Assembly (NCBI GenBank): GCA_048550535.1
Contig: JBLYYN010000241.1
Location: 1 to 7,077, forward strand
DNA length: 7,077 bases
DNA from: CBDULX01 sp048550535
GTDB taxonomy: Bacteria > Pseudomonadota > Gammaproteobacteria > SZUA-229
Reading direction: 5' to 3'
Both the position numbers and the translations under genes were made by a program. Shown in pieces: positions 1 to 6,119 of this stretch; the first letter of the stretch is position 1; each line of letters opens with the position of its first letter. The notes below the pieces were generated by a model, which saw nothing but the letters and a program-made list of their open reading frames with translations, did no database searches and was not told the DNA's origin.

Positions 1-1
1 T

Positions 2-97
2 AACCTGTACCACATTATTAATCATTTAAATATATTTGGCGGAGGCTACCATGACCAGGCTATAGCCATGTCGCAACAGGTACTGGCAGAAATTTAA
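2..97 (+). CDS. C-terminal end of an unidentified protein (partial, 5' end outside window)
   Basis: An open frame enters from the left edge and gives 31 residues before a TAA, followed at once by a second in-frame TAA (98-100). The visible part contains a glycine-rich turn (IFGGGYHDQA) and then a helix-like end (MSQQVLAEI). This looks like a true protein C-terminus: it is mixed hydrophobic and polar, ends in a tandem stop, and is followed by a spacer and then a promoter-like element for the next gene on the same strand. I do not recognise the family from so short a piece and assign no function. The other two forward frames are closed by stops inside the same stretch, which supports this frame. 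It ends 96 bp upstream of the SUMF1-like gene, so readthrough into that gene is possible. Confidence 0.55.
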   Translation, partial: NLYHIINHLNIFGGGYHDQAIAMSQQVLAEI

Positions 98-105
98 TAA
101 GTTGT

Positions 106-119
106 AAGTTATGTAACTT
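106..119. repeat. 14-bp palindrome AAGTTA-TG-TAACTT
   Basis: Two perfect 6-base inverted arms (AAGTTA at 106-111 and TAACTT at 114-119) surround a 2-base spacer. The arm TAACTT occurs again at 121-126 as part of the tandem repeat TAACTTT/TAACTTT (114-127). The site lies just upstream of, and its repeat overlaps, the predicted -35 region of the SUMF1-like gene, so it could bind a dimeric regulator. It is AT-rich and short, so chance is possible, and it does not look like a terminator because the stem has little GC. Confidence 0.4.
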
Positions 120-149
120 TTAACTTTTATCTTTTTTTCGGCCTATAAT
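120..149 (+). promoter_or_regulatory. Predicted sigma70 promoter of the SUMF1-like gene
   Basis: A perfect -10 hexamer TATAAT sits at 144-149. A plausible -35, TTAACT (4 of 6 matches to TTGACA), sits at 120-125 with an 18-bp spacer. The transcript would start near 156 and give a leader of roughly 40 nt before the ATG at 194. The -35 overlaps the TAACTTT tandem repeat next to a palindrome, which could mean control by repressor or activator binding. Predicted by eye only. Confidence 0.5.
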
Positions 150-180
150 CATACTCCCCCACAAACCTGGGTCGATCTTC

Positions 181-185
181 GGAGG
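181..185 (+). promoter_or_regulatory. Strong ribosome binding site GGAGG
   Basis: GGAGG lies 8 nt upstream of the ATG at 194 and fixes that codon as the start, in preference to the in-frame ATG six codons later, which lacks a comparable site. Confidence 0.75.
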
Positions 186-193
186 CTAGGATC

Positions 194-1003
194 ATGAATA
201 TCATTCAATCGATGTTTATTCTGTTTTGCATTATGCTGGTTAATCCAGCGACGGCCAGTGGAATCATAGAAAATGCCCAGGGAATGAAGTTTGTCAGAAT
301 TCCTGCCGGTGATTTCATTATGGGTACACAGAATCTGCAGGAAGCATTGAGTGAAATTATCAATCCCAAAGCCAGTGAATTTAAGGATGAGACACCTGCC
401 CATAAAGTGGTGATCAGTCGACCGTTTTATATCGGGAGGACCGAGGTGACACAACAGCAGTGGCTGGTGGTGATGGAAAATAAACCCGGTGATGCGGCCC
501 TGTGGAATCACAAGGACTGGCAGCAACTACCGGTAACCACCATTTCCTGGTTTATGGCCAAAGCTTTTGTGCGGGAACTGTCGAAAATGGACAGTCAATA
601 TAACTACCGGCTGCCCAGTGAGGCGGAATGGGAGTATGTGGCGAAAGCGGGTAGTCCGCGACTGCGTCCGGTGACTTTGGTGGAGCTGGAAGACCATGCC
701 TGGTTTATCGATAATTCAGGTGACGTCCCGCATCCAGTAGCTACCCGGCAGGCCAATGCTTTTGGCGTGCATGACATGCTGGGTAATGTCTGGGAATGGG
801 TGGAAGACTGGTATTTTGGCAACACTTATACCGCGGAGGCTCGAATCGATCCGGTGGGGCCCAGACAGGGGAAATCAAAGGTGCGTCGCGGAGGCTCCTA
901 TCATTGCCCCTTGCATATGGTACGGCCTGGGTACCGTAGCGCCAATCCTCCAGAAACTCGTTACGATGTATTTGGCCTCAGAGTAGTCGCTGAGCCTGAA
1001 TAA
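194..1003 (+). CDS. Exported formylglycine-generating enzyme (SUMF1) family protein
   Basis: A 269-residue protein of the FGE-sulfatase/SUMF1 fold (C-type-lectin-like). Residues 1-22 form a probable signal peptide (hydrophobic FILFCIMLV, then PATA before the cut), unusual in having no positive charge at its N-terminus. The domain covers about 30-267: the start motif IPAGDFIMG (36-44), YIGRTEVTQQQW (79-90), RLPSEAEWEY (139-148), GVHDMLGNVWEWVEDW (191-206), VRRGGSYHC (230-238), RSAN (248-251) and the closing GLRVV (261-265). In true FGE two cysteines five residues apart do the chemistry. Here C238 occupies the first position but the second is valine (V243), so sulfatase activation is doubtful; non-catalytic or other roles are common in this superfamily. 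No sulfatase gene is visible nearby. It is convergent with the peroxiredoxin gene, 7 bp apart. The family assignment is firm, the function unknown. Confidence 0.9.
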   Translation: MNIIQSMFILFCIMLVNPATASGIIENAQGMKFVRIPAGDFIMGTQNLQEALSEIINPKASEFKDETPAHKVVISRPFYIGRTEVTQQQWLVVMENKPGDAALWNHKDWQQLPVTTISWFMAKAFVRELSKMDSQYNYRLPSEAEWEYVAKAGSPRLRPVTLVELEDHAWFIDNSGDVPHPVATRQANAFGVHDMLGNVWEWVEDWYFGNTYTAEARIDPVGPRQGKSKVRRGGSYHCPLHMVRPGYRSANPPETRYDVFGLRVVAEPE

Positions 1004-1010
1004 ATCGTGG

Positions 1011-1556
1011 TTATTGGTTGGCGGTTTTTATCAGGGATGTCAGGTCATCGATGATCTGCTGGCTGTGTCGATCTGTGTCCACACTGCGGTAAACTTTTTT
1101 GATAATGCCGTCGGGTCCGATGATGAAACTGTGGCGCTTGGAAAATTTTATAGGGCCGAACTTGGTCAGGGCGTTATAGGTCTCACTGACCTTGCCGTCG
1201 GTATCGGCCAATAAAGAGAAGGGCAGGCTGTATTTTTTTGCAAATTCTTCATGGCTTTTGGAATCGTCCAGACTAATACCAAGCACCACGCCATTCAGTG
1301 CCTTGATTTTGAAGATGTCATCGCGGAAATTACAGGCCTCTTTGGTGCAGCCTGGGGTATCGTCTTTGGGATAAAAATATACTACCAGCCACTGGCCTTT
1401 GTAATCAGCCAATTTGTGATCCTGGTAATTTTGATCTTTTAAATTGAAATCAGGTGCGATGGAGCCTATGGTTAATTCATCAGCAGCATTGGCATGACCA
1501 ATGAGAAACAGGCTTTTGAAAATGAGTAAACTGGTATGTTTGATAAATTTTTTCAT
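1011..1556 (-). CDS. bcp: Exported PrxQ/Bcp-type peroxiredoxin
   Basis: A 181-residue thiol peroxidase of the AhpC-TSA/PrxQ (Bcp) family, which reduces hydrogen peroxide and organic hydroperoxides using thioredoxin-like donors. The family motif PxxxTxxC is complete (P63, T67, C70). C70 is the peroxidatic cysteine and C75, five residues later (CTKEAC), is the resolving cysteine, as in atypical two-cysteine PrxQ. Residues 1-24 resemble a Sec signal peptide (KKFIKH start, hydrophobic stretch, HANA before the cut), although a lysine (K14) interrupts the hydrophobic part. Removing it leaves about 157 residues, close to cytosolic Bcp, which argues that the leader is a real addition. The start follows the CFA-like gene's stop by 4 bp, and an AGGA ribosome site overlaps that stop, so this is the last gene of the operon. 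An exported form suggests peroxide removal at the membrane surface. The symbol is at family level only. Confidence 0.92.
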   Translation of the reverse strand: MKKFIKHTSLLIFKSLFLIGHANAADELTIGSIAPDFNLKDQNYQDHKLADYKGQWLVVYFYPKDDTPGCTKEACNFRDDIFKIKALNGVVLGISLDDSKSHEEFAKKYSLPFSLLADTDGKVSETYNALTKFGPIKFSKRHSFIIGPDGIIKKVYRSVDTDRHSQQIIDDLTSLIKTANQ

Positions 1557-1560
1557 AAAA

Positions 1561-2838
1561 TTATCCTGTTAGTATCGGAACCAGTGATGCACGACGACAA
1601 TCTGGTTTGGTCAGCAGCAATTGTACCGTGCTGATGGCTCGTTCTCGGAATCCACCCTCACAGTAGCATAAGTAATATTCCCATAGCCGAATGAATCTAT
1701 CATTATAACCAAGGTCGCGAATTTTAGACTCTTGTTTGAAGAAACGCTCACGCCAGTCACGCAGTGTTCTGGCATAATGGGGGCCTATATCTTCCAGGTT
1801 GAATACTCGCATGTTAGTTGCCTGCATAATGGATGTGGCCATGGCTGTTATTGATGGCAGGCTGCCTCCGGGGAATATATATTTCTGGATGAAGTCCACT
1901 TCACGCCGAGCCTGATCATAGCGTTGATCCGCTATGGTAATTGATTGTAAGCACATCATACCATCAGGTTTAAGCAGGTCTGAGCATTTGTGGAAATAAG
2001 TGTTGAGGTTATCAACCCCAACAGCCTCGATCATTTCAATCGAAACCAGTTTATCAAACTGGCCGGTGAGTTCACGATAATCCTTAAATAAAAGTGTTAT
2101 TTTATGTTCAAGCTTTTGCTGACGGATCTGTTGTTGTGCGTATTTATATTGTTTGCGTGAAATAGTGGTGGTGGTGACCTGGCAACCATAGTGTTTTGCA
2201 GCATATATGGCCATACTGCCCCAACCTGTACCAATTTCGAGTAGATGATCATTTTCATCAAGCTGCAATTTTTGACATATACGGTCCAGCTTGTGTATAG
2301 AGGCCTGTTCCAGGCTGCAGTCTTTGCTTGTGTAAATGGCCGCTGAATACATCATGGTGCTGTCGAGCATGTGTTCAAACAGGTCATTGCCAATGTCGTA
2401 ATGAGCTGCGATATTACGCCTACTGCCCTGGCGTGTATTTCGATTCAACCAGTGAAGCAGTTTGTTGAATGGCGAGGTTAGTCGGTTAAGTCCGCTATCC
2501 ATATTATCCAGTACATTACGATTAATTAGCAACAGACGGACCAGGCTGGTTAAGTTATCGCAATCCCAGTCGGCAGCAAAATAGGATTCGCCAGAGCCAA
2601 CACTGCCACCAAATGCAGTGGCGCTGTAAAACGAAGAATTACGAACAGTGATGGTCGCTTTAATCGGATTTTTATCGGGATCGCCAAACTCATATATTTG
2701 TTTATCATCAATGACCTGCAGCTGTCCTTTGTCGATTTTTTCAAGTTTAGACAGGACTGCCCGTTTTGCGAATTGATCAAACAAACGTGGTAAGGTTTTG
2801 AACTGAGTTTGTTGTGCAGGGATGATATTTGATTTCAT
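1561..2838 (-). CDS. Cyclopropane-fatty-acid-synthase-like SAM methyltransferase
   Basis: A 425-residue protein of the CFA synthase/mycolic acid cyclopropane synthase family, which uses S-adenosylmethionine to add a methyl or methylene carbon to a double bond in membrane phospholipid acyl chains. The N-terminal part (about 1-130) matches the lipid-binding region of longer CFA enzymes. Key motifs are HYDIGNDLFEHMLD (146-159), SAM motif LLEIGTGWGSMA (199-210), EMIEAVG (268-274), KYIFPGGSLPS (319-329) and YYLCYCEGGFRER (388-400). Compared from memory with E. coli Cfa, bicarbonate-site residues C139 and H266 fall on A166 and Q298, while E239, I268 and Y317 are kept as E271, I300 and Y355. It may therefore make a methylated rather than cyclopropane product, like the furan-fatty-acid methyltransferases (UfaM type); this is inference. 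GAGGT, 7 nt before the ATG, overlaps the DUF1365 stop, so the two are coupled. Confidence 0.93.
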   Translation of the reverse strand: MKSNIIPAQQTQFKTLPRLFDQFAKRAVLSKLEKIDKGQLQVIDDKQIYEFGDPDKNPIKATITVRNSSFYSATAFGGSVGSGESYFAADWDCDNLTSLVRLLLINRNVLDNMDSGLNRLTSPFNKLLHWLNRNTRQGSRRNIAAHYDIGNDLFEHMLDSTMMYSAAIYTSKDCSLEQASIHKLDRICQKLQLDENDHLLEIGTGWGSMAIYAAKHYGCQVTTTTISRKQYKYAQQQIRQQKLEHKITLLFKDYRELTGQFDKLVSIEMIEAVGVDNLNTYFHKCSDLLKPDGMMCLQSITIADQRYDQARREVDFIQKYIFPGGSLPSITAMATSIMQATNMRVFNLEDIGPHYARTLRDWRERFFKQESKIRDLGYNDRFIRLWEYYLCYCEGGFRERAISTVQLLLTKPDCRRASLVPILTG

Positions 2839-2845
2839 GGTTTTT

Positions 2846-2850
2846 ACCTC
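2846..2850 (-). promoter_or_regulatory. Ribosome binding site of the CFA-like gene, overlapping the DUF1365 stop
   Basis: GAGGT read on the minus strand, 7 nt before the ATG at 2838. It shares bases with the TGA that ends the upstream gene (2849-2851), an arrangement typical of translational coupling. Confidence 0.65.
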
Positions 2851-3625
2851 ATCGATGCCTGGTTGTGCTGGTCGAAATCTTGTCGGGATGTGTATATAGT
2901 GGCGTACGTTTTAACCAGAGTTTTATAGCCTGGTAATAAATAGAAAAACTGATCTTGGCTGTCATTAGTGGAAAGTGAATCAGTGCCCGCGATAATGATC
3001 TTGAATTAATATCCATGGCCTGTAGTGACAAAGTTGCATCAAACACCTTGTTGCCTTCCAGCCAGTTTTCCATATGTACCGCGAGATGATTGTCTTTATT
3101 GGAAAAGTTCCAGCTGTAGTCGTGGTTCATGGGGTTAAACGGCGATACATGAAATTCTTTTTTTAGATTAAAGCTATAGTGAGCTGGATTGTCATTTTCA
3201 TGGTCAACCGGTAGTACATAACAGAACTGTTCACCCCAGGGTGTATTATTAACTTCGGCAACAATTACTTCGATATTTTGATCCTGCTCATCAAAGCAAT
3301 AATAAAAGCTAACAGGGTTAAAACCGTAGCCAAAATATCTTAGATGCGTAAGTATCCGTATCGGACCTTTCAGCTCAATATTGCTCTGGGATTTAACTAG
3401 CTCGATAACAGACTGCTTAAGTGATGACTGTGGGTTGCCAAGATGATCTTTACGCGCATAATGAGCCAGGTTCAAATGGCGTGCGGACCAGAACCAGAAT
3501 TTATCAAACAGTCTGGGTAGCTCATCCAGGTCCAGGTACATCATGAACATCCTGTAACTAAATTGATGTTCGCGAGGCGTGAAGCGACGATGACTAACCT
3601 GCCCGACGAATAGTTTGCTGTTCAT
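2849..3625 (-). CDS. DUF1365 family protein of the fatty-acid modification operon
   Basis: A 258-residue DUF1365 protein, a family almost always encoded beside a COG2907 FAD oxidase and a CFA-like enzyme; its biochemical role is not established. Conserved blocks, counted from the start chosen here: LFVGQVSHRRFTPREHQF (5-22), YLDLDELPRLF (30-40), GFNPVSFYYC (101-110), AEVNNTPWGE (123-132), EFHVSPFNPM (157-166) and a C-terminal amphipathic region ending LWLKRTPLYTHP (236-247). The frame is open to an ATG at 3649, but the ATG at 3625 is preferred: AAGGA lies 11 nt before it, nothing useful precedes the longer start, and family members begin a few residues before the VGxVxHRR motif. The gene overlaps the end of the FAD oxidase gene by 32 bp (56 bp with the longer start) and sits 10 bp before the CFA-like gene. 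There is no signal peptide, so it is probably cytoplasmic or at the inner face of the membrane. Confidence 0.9.
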   Translation of the reverse strand: MNSKLFVGQVSHRRFTPREHQFSYRMFMMYLDLDELPRLFDKFWFWSARHLNLAHYARKDHLGNPQSSLKQSVIELVKSQSNIELKGPIRILTHLRYFGYGFNPVSFYYCFDEQDQNIEVIVAEVNNTPWGEQFCYVLPVDHENDNPAHYSFNLKKEFHVSPFNPMNHDYSWNFSNKDNHLAVHMENWLEGNKVFDATLSLQAMDINSRSLSRALIHFPLMTAKISFSIYYQAIKLWLKRTPLYTHPDKISTSTTRHR

Positions 3626-4871
3626 ACTTAATATGTTCCTTAAAATCATTGATTGTATTTAGTGCACTTACCACGCCATCTTCATGAAAGCCATAGCGCC
3701 AGTAGGCCCCTGCATAAAAGCAACGATTGATGCCATTTAGCGTGCTATGTTTGCTTTGTGAGTTTATAGCGTCCTGTGTAAACAGGGGATGTGCATAATT
3801 TAAGCGTTTGATAATTTTTGATTCATCAATGGCCTGTGTGTTATTGAGGGTGACACAAAAGGTTTCAGTGCTGCGTATGCCCTGTAGTATGTTCATGTTA
3901 TAAGTGACGGCCACGGGCGAATTCTGGTTATCTGTATTGTGGTAATTCCAGGCGCCCCATGCCAGTTTGCGCTTAGGTAGCAACTTTGTGTCTGTGTGCA
4001 GAATGGCTTCATTGTCCTGATAGGGGAAAGCGCTCAGGGTGTTTTGCTCAAAAGCATCAGCACTGGACAGCATTTTAAGTGCCTGATCGCTATGGCAGGC
4101 GAAGAAGACATAATCGAATTTTTCTGATGGCATGTCGTTTGTGGTAATTTCGACATGGCTGGCGAGTCTTTTTACCCGTTGCACGGGTGAGTTCAGGCGT
4201 ATCTGTTGTCTGAAGCTCCGGGTAAGTTTTTCGACATAAGACCTGGAACCACCTTTTATGACGTACCAGTCGGGACGGTTGTTAACGTTTAACAGGCCGT
4301 GATTGTAAAAGAAACGTATAAAAAAATGGGCCGGGAAGTCCATCATTTGTTCATAACTGGATGACCAGATGGCTGAACCCATAGGTGTAATATATTGTTC
4401 AATAAATTGCTGGGAATAATTATTATCCTTAAGGTACTGGCCCAGGCTGATAGTGATGTCGGACTGTTCAAGAATAGAAACACATTCGCGGTTAAATCTT
4501 AAAATATCTTTTATCATGCGATAAAAAGACGGCCGTAACAGGTTGCTACGCTGGGCGAACATCGAATTCAGGTTATTGCCATTGTATTCAAGCCCGGTTT
4601 TTTCACATTTTACACTGAAGCTCATGCTGGATTTTTGAGTCTCTACATTAAGCTGTTCGAGCAGGCTGATAAAATTTGGGTAGGTCTGCTCGTTAAAAAC
4701 TATAAAACCAGTATCGATCTTATAATCAGCGTTGTTTATATTGATATCGTGAGTATGCGTGTGTCCACCAACATAATCATTGGCTTCGAAAACAGTAATG
4801 TTGTGGTCTTTATGTAAATGATAAGCAAGTACATTGCCTGCTATACCACTGCCAATTATCGCAAGTTTCAT
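3594..4871 (-). CDS. FAD/NAD(P)-binding amine-oxidase-like oxidoreductase (COG2907 type)
   Basis: A 425-residue flavoprotein of the amine oxidase/phytoene-desaturase superfamily. The N-terminus has the dinucleotide-binding fold: GSGIAG (7-12), the ribose-binding acid E29 at the end of the second strand, and VGGHTHT (34-40). TGFIVFNEQTYPNF (54-67) and the C-terminal AGAYWRYGFHEDG (387-399), the FAD-closing motif, match the COG2907 group encoded with DUF1365 and CFA-like genes. There is no signal peptide, so it acts in the cytoplasm, probably at the inner membrane. In related systems a flavoprotein works on the methylated acyl chain (reduction to a 10-methyl chain, or oxidation towards a furan ring), so the likely substrate is a lipid acyl chain; this is inference. 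Its ATG overlaps the lipocalin stop as ATGA (4868-4871), with GGAG about 9 nt upstream. Its 3' end overlaps DUF1365. Confidence 0.93.
   Translation of the reverse strand: MKLAIIGSGIAGNVLAYHLHKDHNITVFEANDYVGGHTHTHDININNADYKIDTGFIVFNEQTYPNFISLLEQLNVETQKSSMSFSVKCEKTGLEYNGNNLNSMFAQRSNLLRPSFYRMIKDILRFNRECVSILEQSDITISLGQYLKDNNYSQQFIEQYITPMGSAIWSSSYEQMMDFPAHFFIRFFYNHGLLNVNNRPDWYVIKGGSRSYVEKLTRSFRQQIRLNSPVQRVKRLASHVEITTNDMPSEKFDYVFFACHSDQALKMLSSADAFEQNTLSAFPYQDNEAILHTDTKLLPKRKLAWGAWNYHNTDNQNSPVAVTYNMNILQGIRSTETFCVTLNNTQAIDESKIIKRLNYAHPLFTQDAINSQSKHSTLNGINRCFYAGAYWRYGFHEDGVVSALNTINDFKEHIKYEQQTIRRAG
3637..3641 (-). promoter_or_regulatory. Ribosome binding site deciding the DUF1365 start
   Basis: AAGGA on the minus strand, 11 nt before the ATG at 3625. 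It lies downstream of the alternative ATG at 3649, so it can only serve the shorter form. It sits inside the end of the FAD oxidase coding region. Confidence 0.5.
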
Positions 4872-5452
4872 GGTTTGTTCTCCATTGGCATATTTTCTGT
4901 ATTTGTGTTGATATGATTTTCACTGTCTTTTTCAGGCCATTGCTGGGGTACTTTTTCAATAAGGTCAGTGTTGTAACCCAAGGTTGCAGAAAACTCGATT
5001 AATTCTTTATATACCTTTTCATCCATCACGGGTTGGCGAGACATGATCCAGAGATAATCTCGTGCACTGCGACCTATAATGGTGTGTTGATAGTCAGAAC
5101 TAAGATAAGTGATGACATATTCAGCTTTAAACGGCCAGATGAACTGCATGCCCCACAGGCTATTGTCTGTTTTGCTGACATAGCCGGTGGGTTCATACTG
5201 CTTTAGCTCACCATCAAAGCTGTCGTCATAAAAACTGAAGCGGGTGGCTATCGAGCCATCCTTATTGAGTGAATAGGATTCAATGGCATTGTGGGCGCCC
5301 TTTTCAATAAAGGTAGGGATGTTGGCTATTACATACCAGCGGCCCATAAAGCGATTGATATCGACATTTTCGGCACGTGGTAAGGGGGCAGTCGGGGTAT
5401 GACTACAGGCCATGGATATGAATGCCGTTAGCAGGACTGTCAGGCTTCTCAT
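4868..5452 (-). CDS. blc: Blc-type lipocalin, probable outer-membrane lipoprotein
   Basis: A 194-residue bacterial lipocalin, a beta-barrel carrier that binds fatty acids or lysophospholipids in the envelope. The N-terminus is a lipoprotein signal: a short hydrophobic stretch, then ISMAC with C16 as the lipidated cysteine. The serine at -3 is weaker than the usual leucine, but the segment fits the permissive lipobox. Serine at +2 suggests outer-membrane sorting. The lipocalin signature is at 36-47 (MGRWYVIANIPT); further Blc features are FSFYDDSFDG (72-81), WGMQFIWPFKAEYVI (100-114) and DYLWIMSRQP (132-141). The barrel should end near Q171, after which a polar, Asn/Glu-rich tail (172-194) extends past the usual Blc end of about 177. 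The start overlaps the DUF6134 stop (ATGA, 5449-5452), with AAGGAAG 6 nt upstream. It probably carries modified or damaged lipids made by its operon partners; this is inference. Confidence 0.92.
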   Translation of the reverse strand: MRSLTVLLTAFISMACSHTPTAPLPRAENVDINRFMGRWYVIANIPTFIEKGAHNAIESYSLNKDGSIATRFSFYDDSFDGELKQYEPTGYVSKTDNSLWGMQFIWPFKAEYVITYLSSDYQHTIIGRSARDYLWIMSRQPVMDEKVYKELIEFSATLGYNTDLIEKVPQQWPEKDSENHINTNTENMPMENKP

Positions 5453-6117
5453 TTCATACTTCCTTGCTGGAGTTCATAGCGCAGTATGCTGCCGGATTCG
5501 GTTTTCGATTCCAGTGCCAGCCATTGTTTATCCAGTGAATACCATAAGTCGATTTCAATGTCCTCGCCCAGTAAGCGATACTGTTTTGATTCGACAGGCG
5601 TGTTATTGACTAGCAGGGTATGTTTACCTATATTTTTAAACTCTATATCAACCAGTTCGCCTGTCTGCGCATTAAGTAGTTGCCTGCTTTGAAGAAGATC
5701 AGGGTTCCAGTATGCGAAGCTGCGAATACAGTTGTTGACGGTAATAGAACGTTTTTCTGTTTTAATAATGTAGTTATTATTCTGTTGTCGAAATGATACG
5801 TATTGCTGCTCGCCATTATCATTAGTGTTGGAAGATAATTCCTTAAGACATTGGCCGTCCCAGGTTTCGCTGTTTTCATGCAGGTAATTATAAATGCTGA
5901 AAAACAGAAGCTTGACATCAAATTCTGCTTTGATAAATATTTTCTGGGTGTCTTGGTTGACCTGAATAAAATGATGATAGCCGATAGCTGTATCATCCAG
6001 GTAAACATTAAAATACCATTCCTGATGTTTGTTCTGCATAGCAGTTGCAGTGTGCGTAGTTGTTGCAAGTAACAGGAAAAGTATTACTGATTTAACTGCT
6101 ATGTAATGGTGTATCAT
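5449..6117 (-). CDS. Exported DUF6134-type protein
   Basis: A 222-residue protein with a clear Sec signal peptide (hydrophobic VILFLLLATT, then HTATA before a cut near residue 26), so it is periplasmic or envelope-associated. The mature part is predicted all-beta and resembles DUF6134: LDDTAIGYHHF (40-50, the usual 'xxIGxHxF' opening), ENSETWDGQCL (81-91), SFAYWNPDLL (133-142) and IDLWYSLDKQWLALES (189-204). C90 and C130 could form a disulfide after export. No catalytic motif is evident and the function is not known. It starts 2 bp after the DUF1295 stop and overlaps the lipocalin start by 4 bp, so it is co-translated with envelope and lipid genes, which fits a role in lipid handling or binding in the periplasm (inference). 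The family call is from memory of the motifs and is less certain than the gene itself. Confidence 0.8.
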   Translation of the reverse strand: MIHHYIAVKSVILFLLLATTTHTATAMQNKHQEWYFNVYLDDTAIGYHHFIQVNQDTQKIFIKAEFDVKLLFFSIYNYLHENSETWDGQCLKELSSNTNDNGEQQYVSFRQQNNNYIIKTEKRSITVNNCIRSFAYWNPDLLQSRQLLNAQTGELVDIEFKNIGKHTLLVNNTPVESKQYRLLGEDIEIDLWYSLDKQWLALESKTESGSILRYELQQGSMK

Positions 6118-6119
6118 AA

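Noticed and set aside
41..65. GGAGG followed 5 nt later by ATG (mini frame of five codons, MTRL)
   Set aside because: The good Shine-Dalgarno falls inside the end of the upstream coding frame, where it encodes Gly-Gly-Gly-Tyr. The tiny frame has no supporting evidence; the shared CGGAGGCTA with the real site at 180 is probably chance.
149..526. 125-codon open frame on the minus strand
   Set aside because: It lies antisense to the well-supported SUMF1-like gene, has no recognisable family or sensible composition, and would read back over the promoter region.
919..935. Perfect 5-bp hairpin GGTAC/GTACC as a possible terminator
   Set aside because: It is inside the SUMF1-like coding region and has no T tract on either side.
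974..996. Bulged stem GGC(C)TCAG/CTGAGCC as a bidirectional terminator
   Set aside because: It has an 8-nt loop and a bulge, with no U run following on either strand.
1042..1051. Palindrome TCATCGATGA
   Set aside because: It is short, inside the peroxiredoxin coding region, with no repeat partner; probably chance.
4635..4817. 60-codon plus-strand open frame
   Set aside because: It is antisense to the FAD-binding domain of the oxidoreductase, with no ribosome site or family resemblance.
5643..6068. 141-codon open frame on the minus strand, overlapping the DUF6134 gene
   Set aside because: It is an alternative frame of the DUF6134 gene, which has a signal peptide, family motifs and proper junctions with both neighbours.
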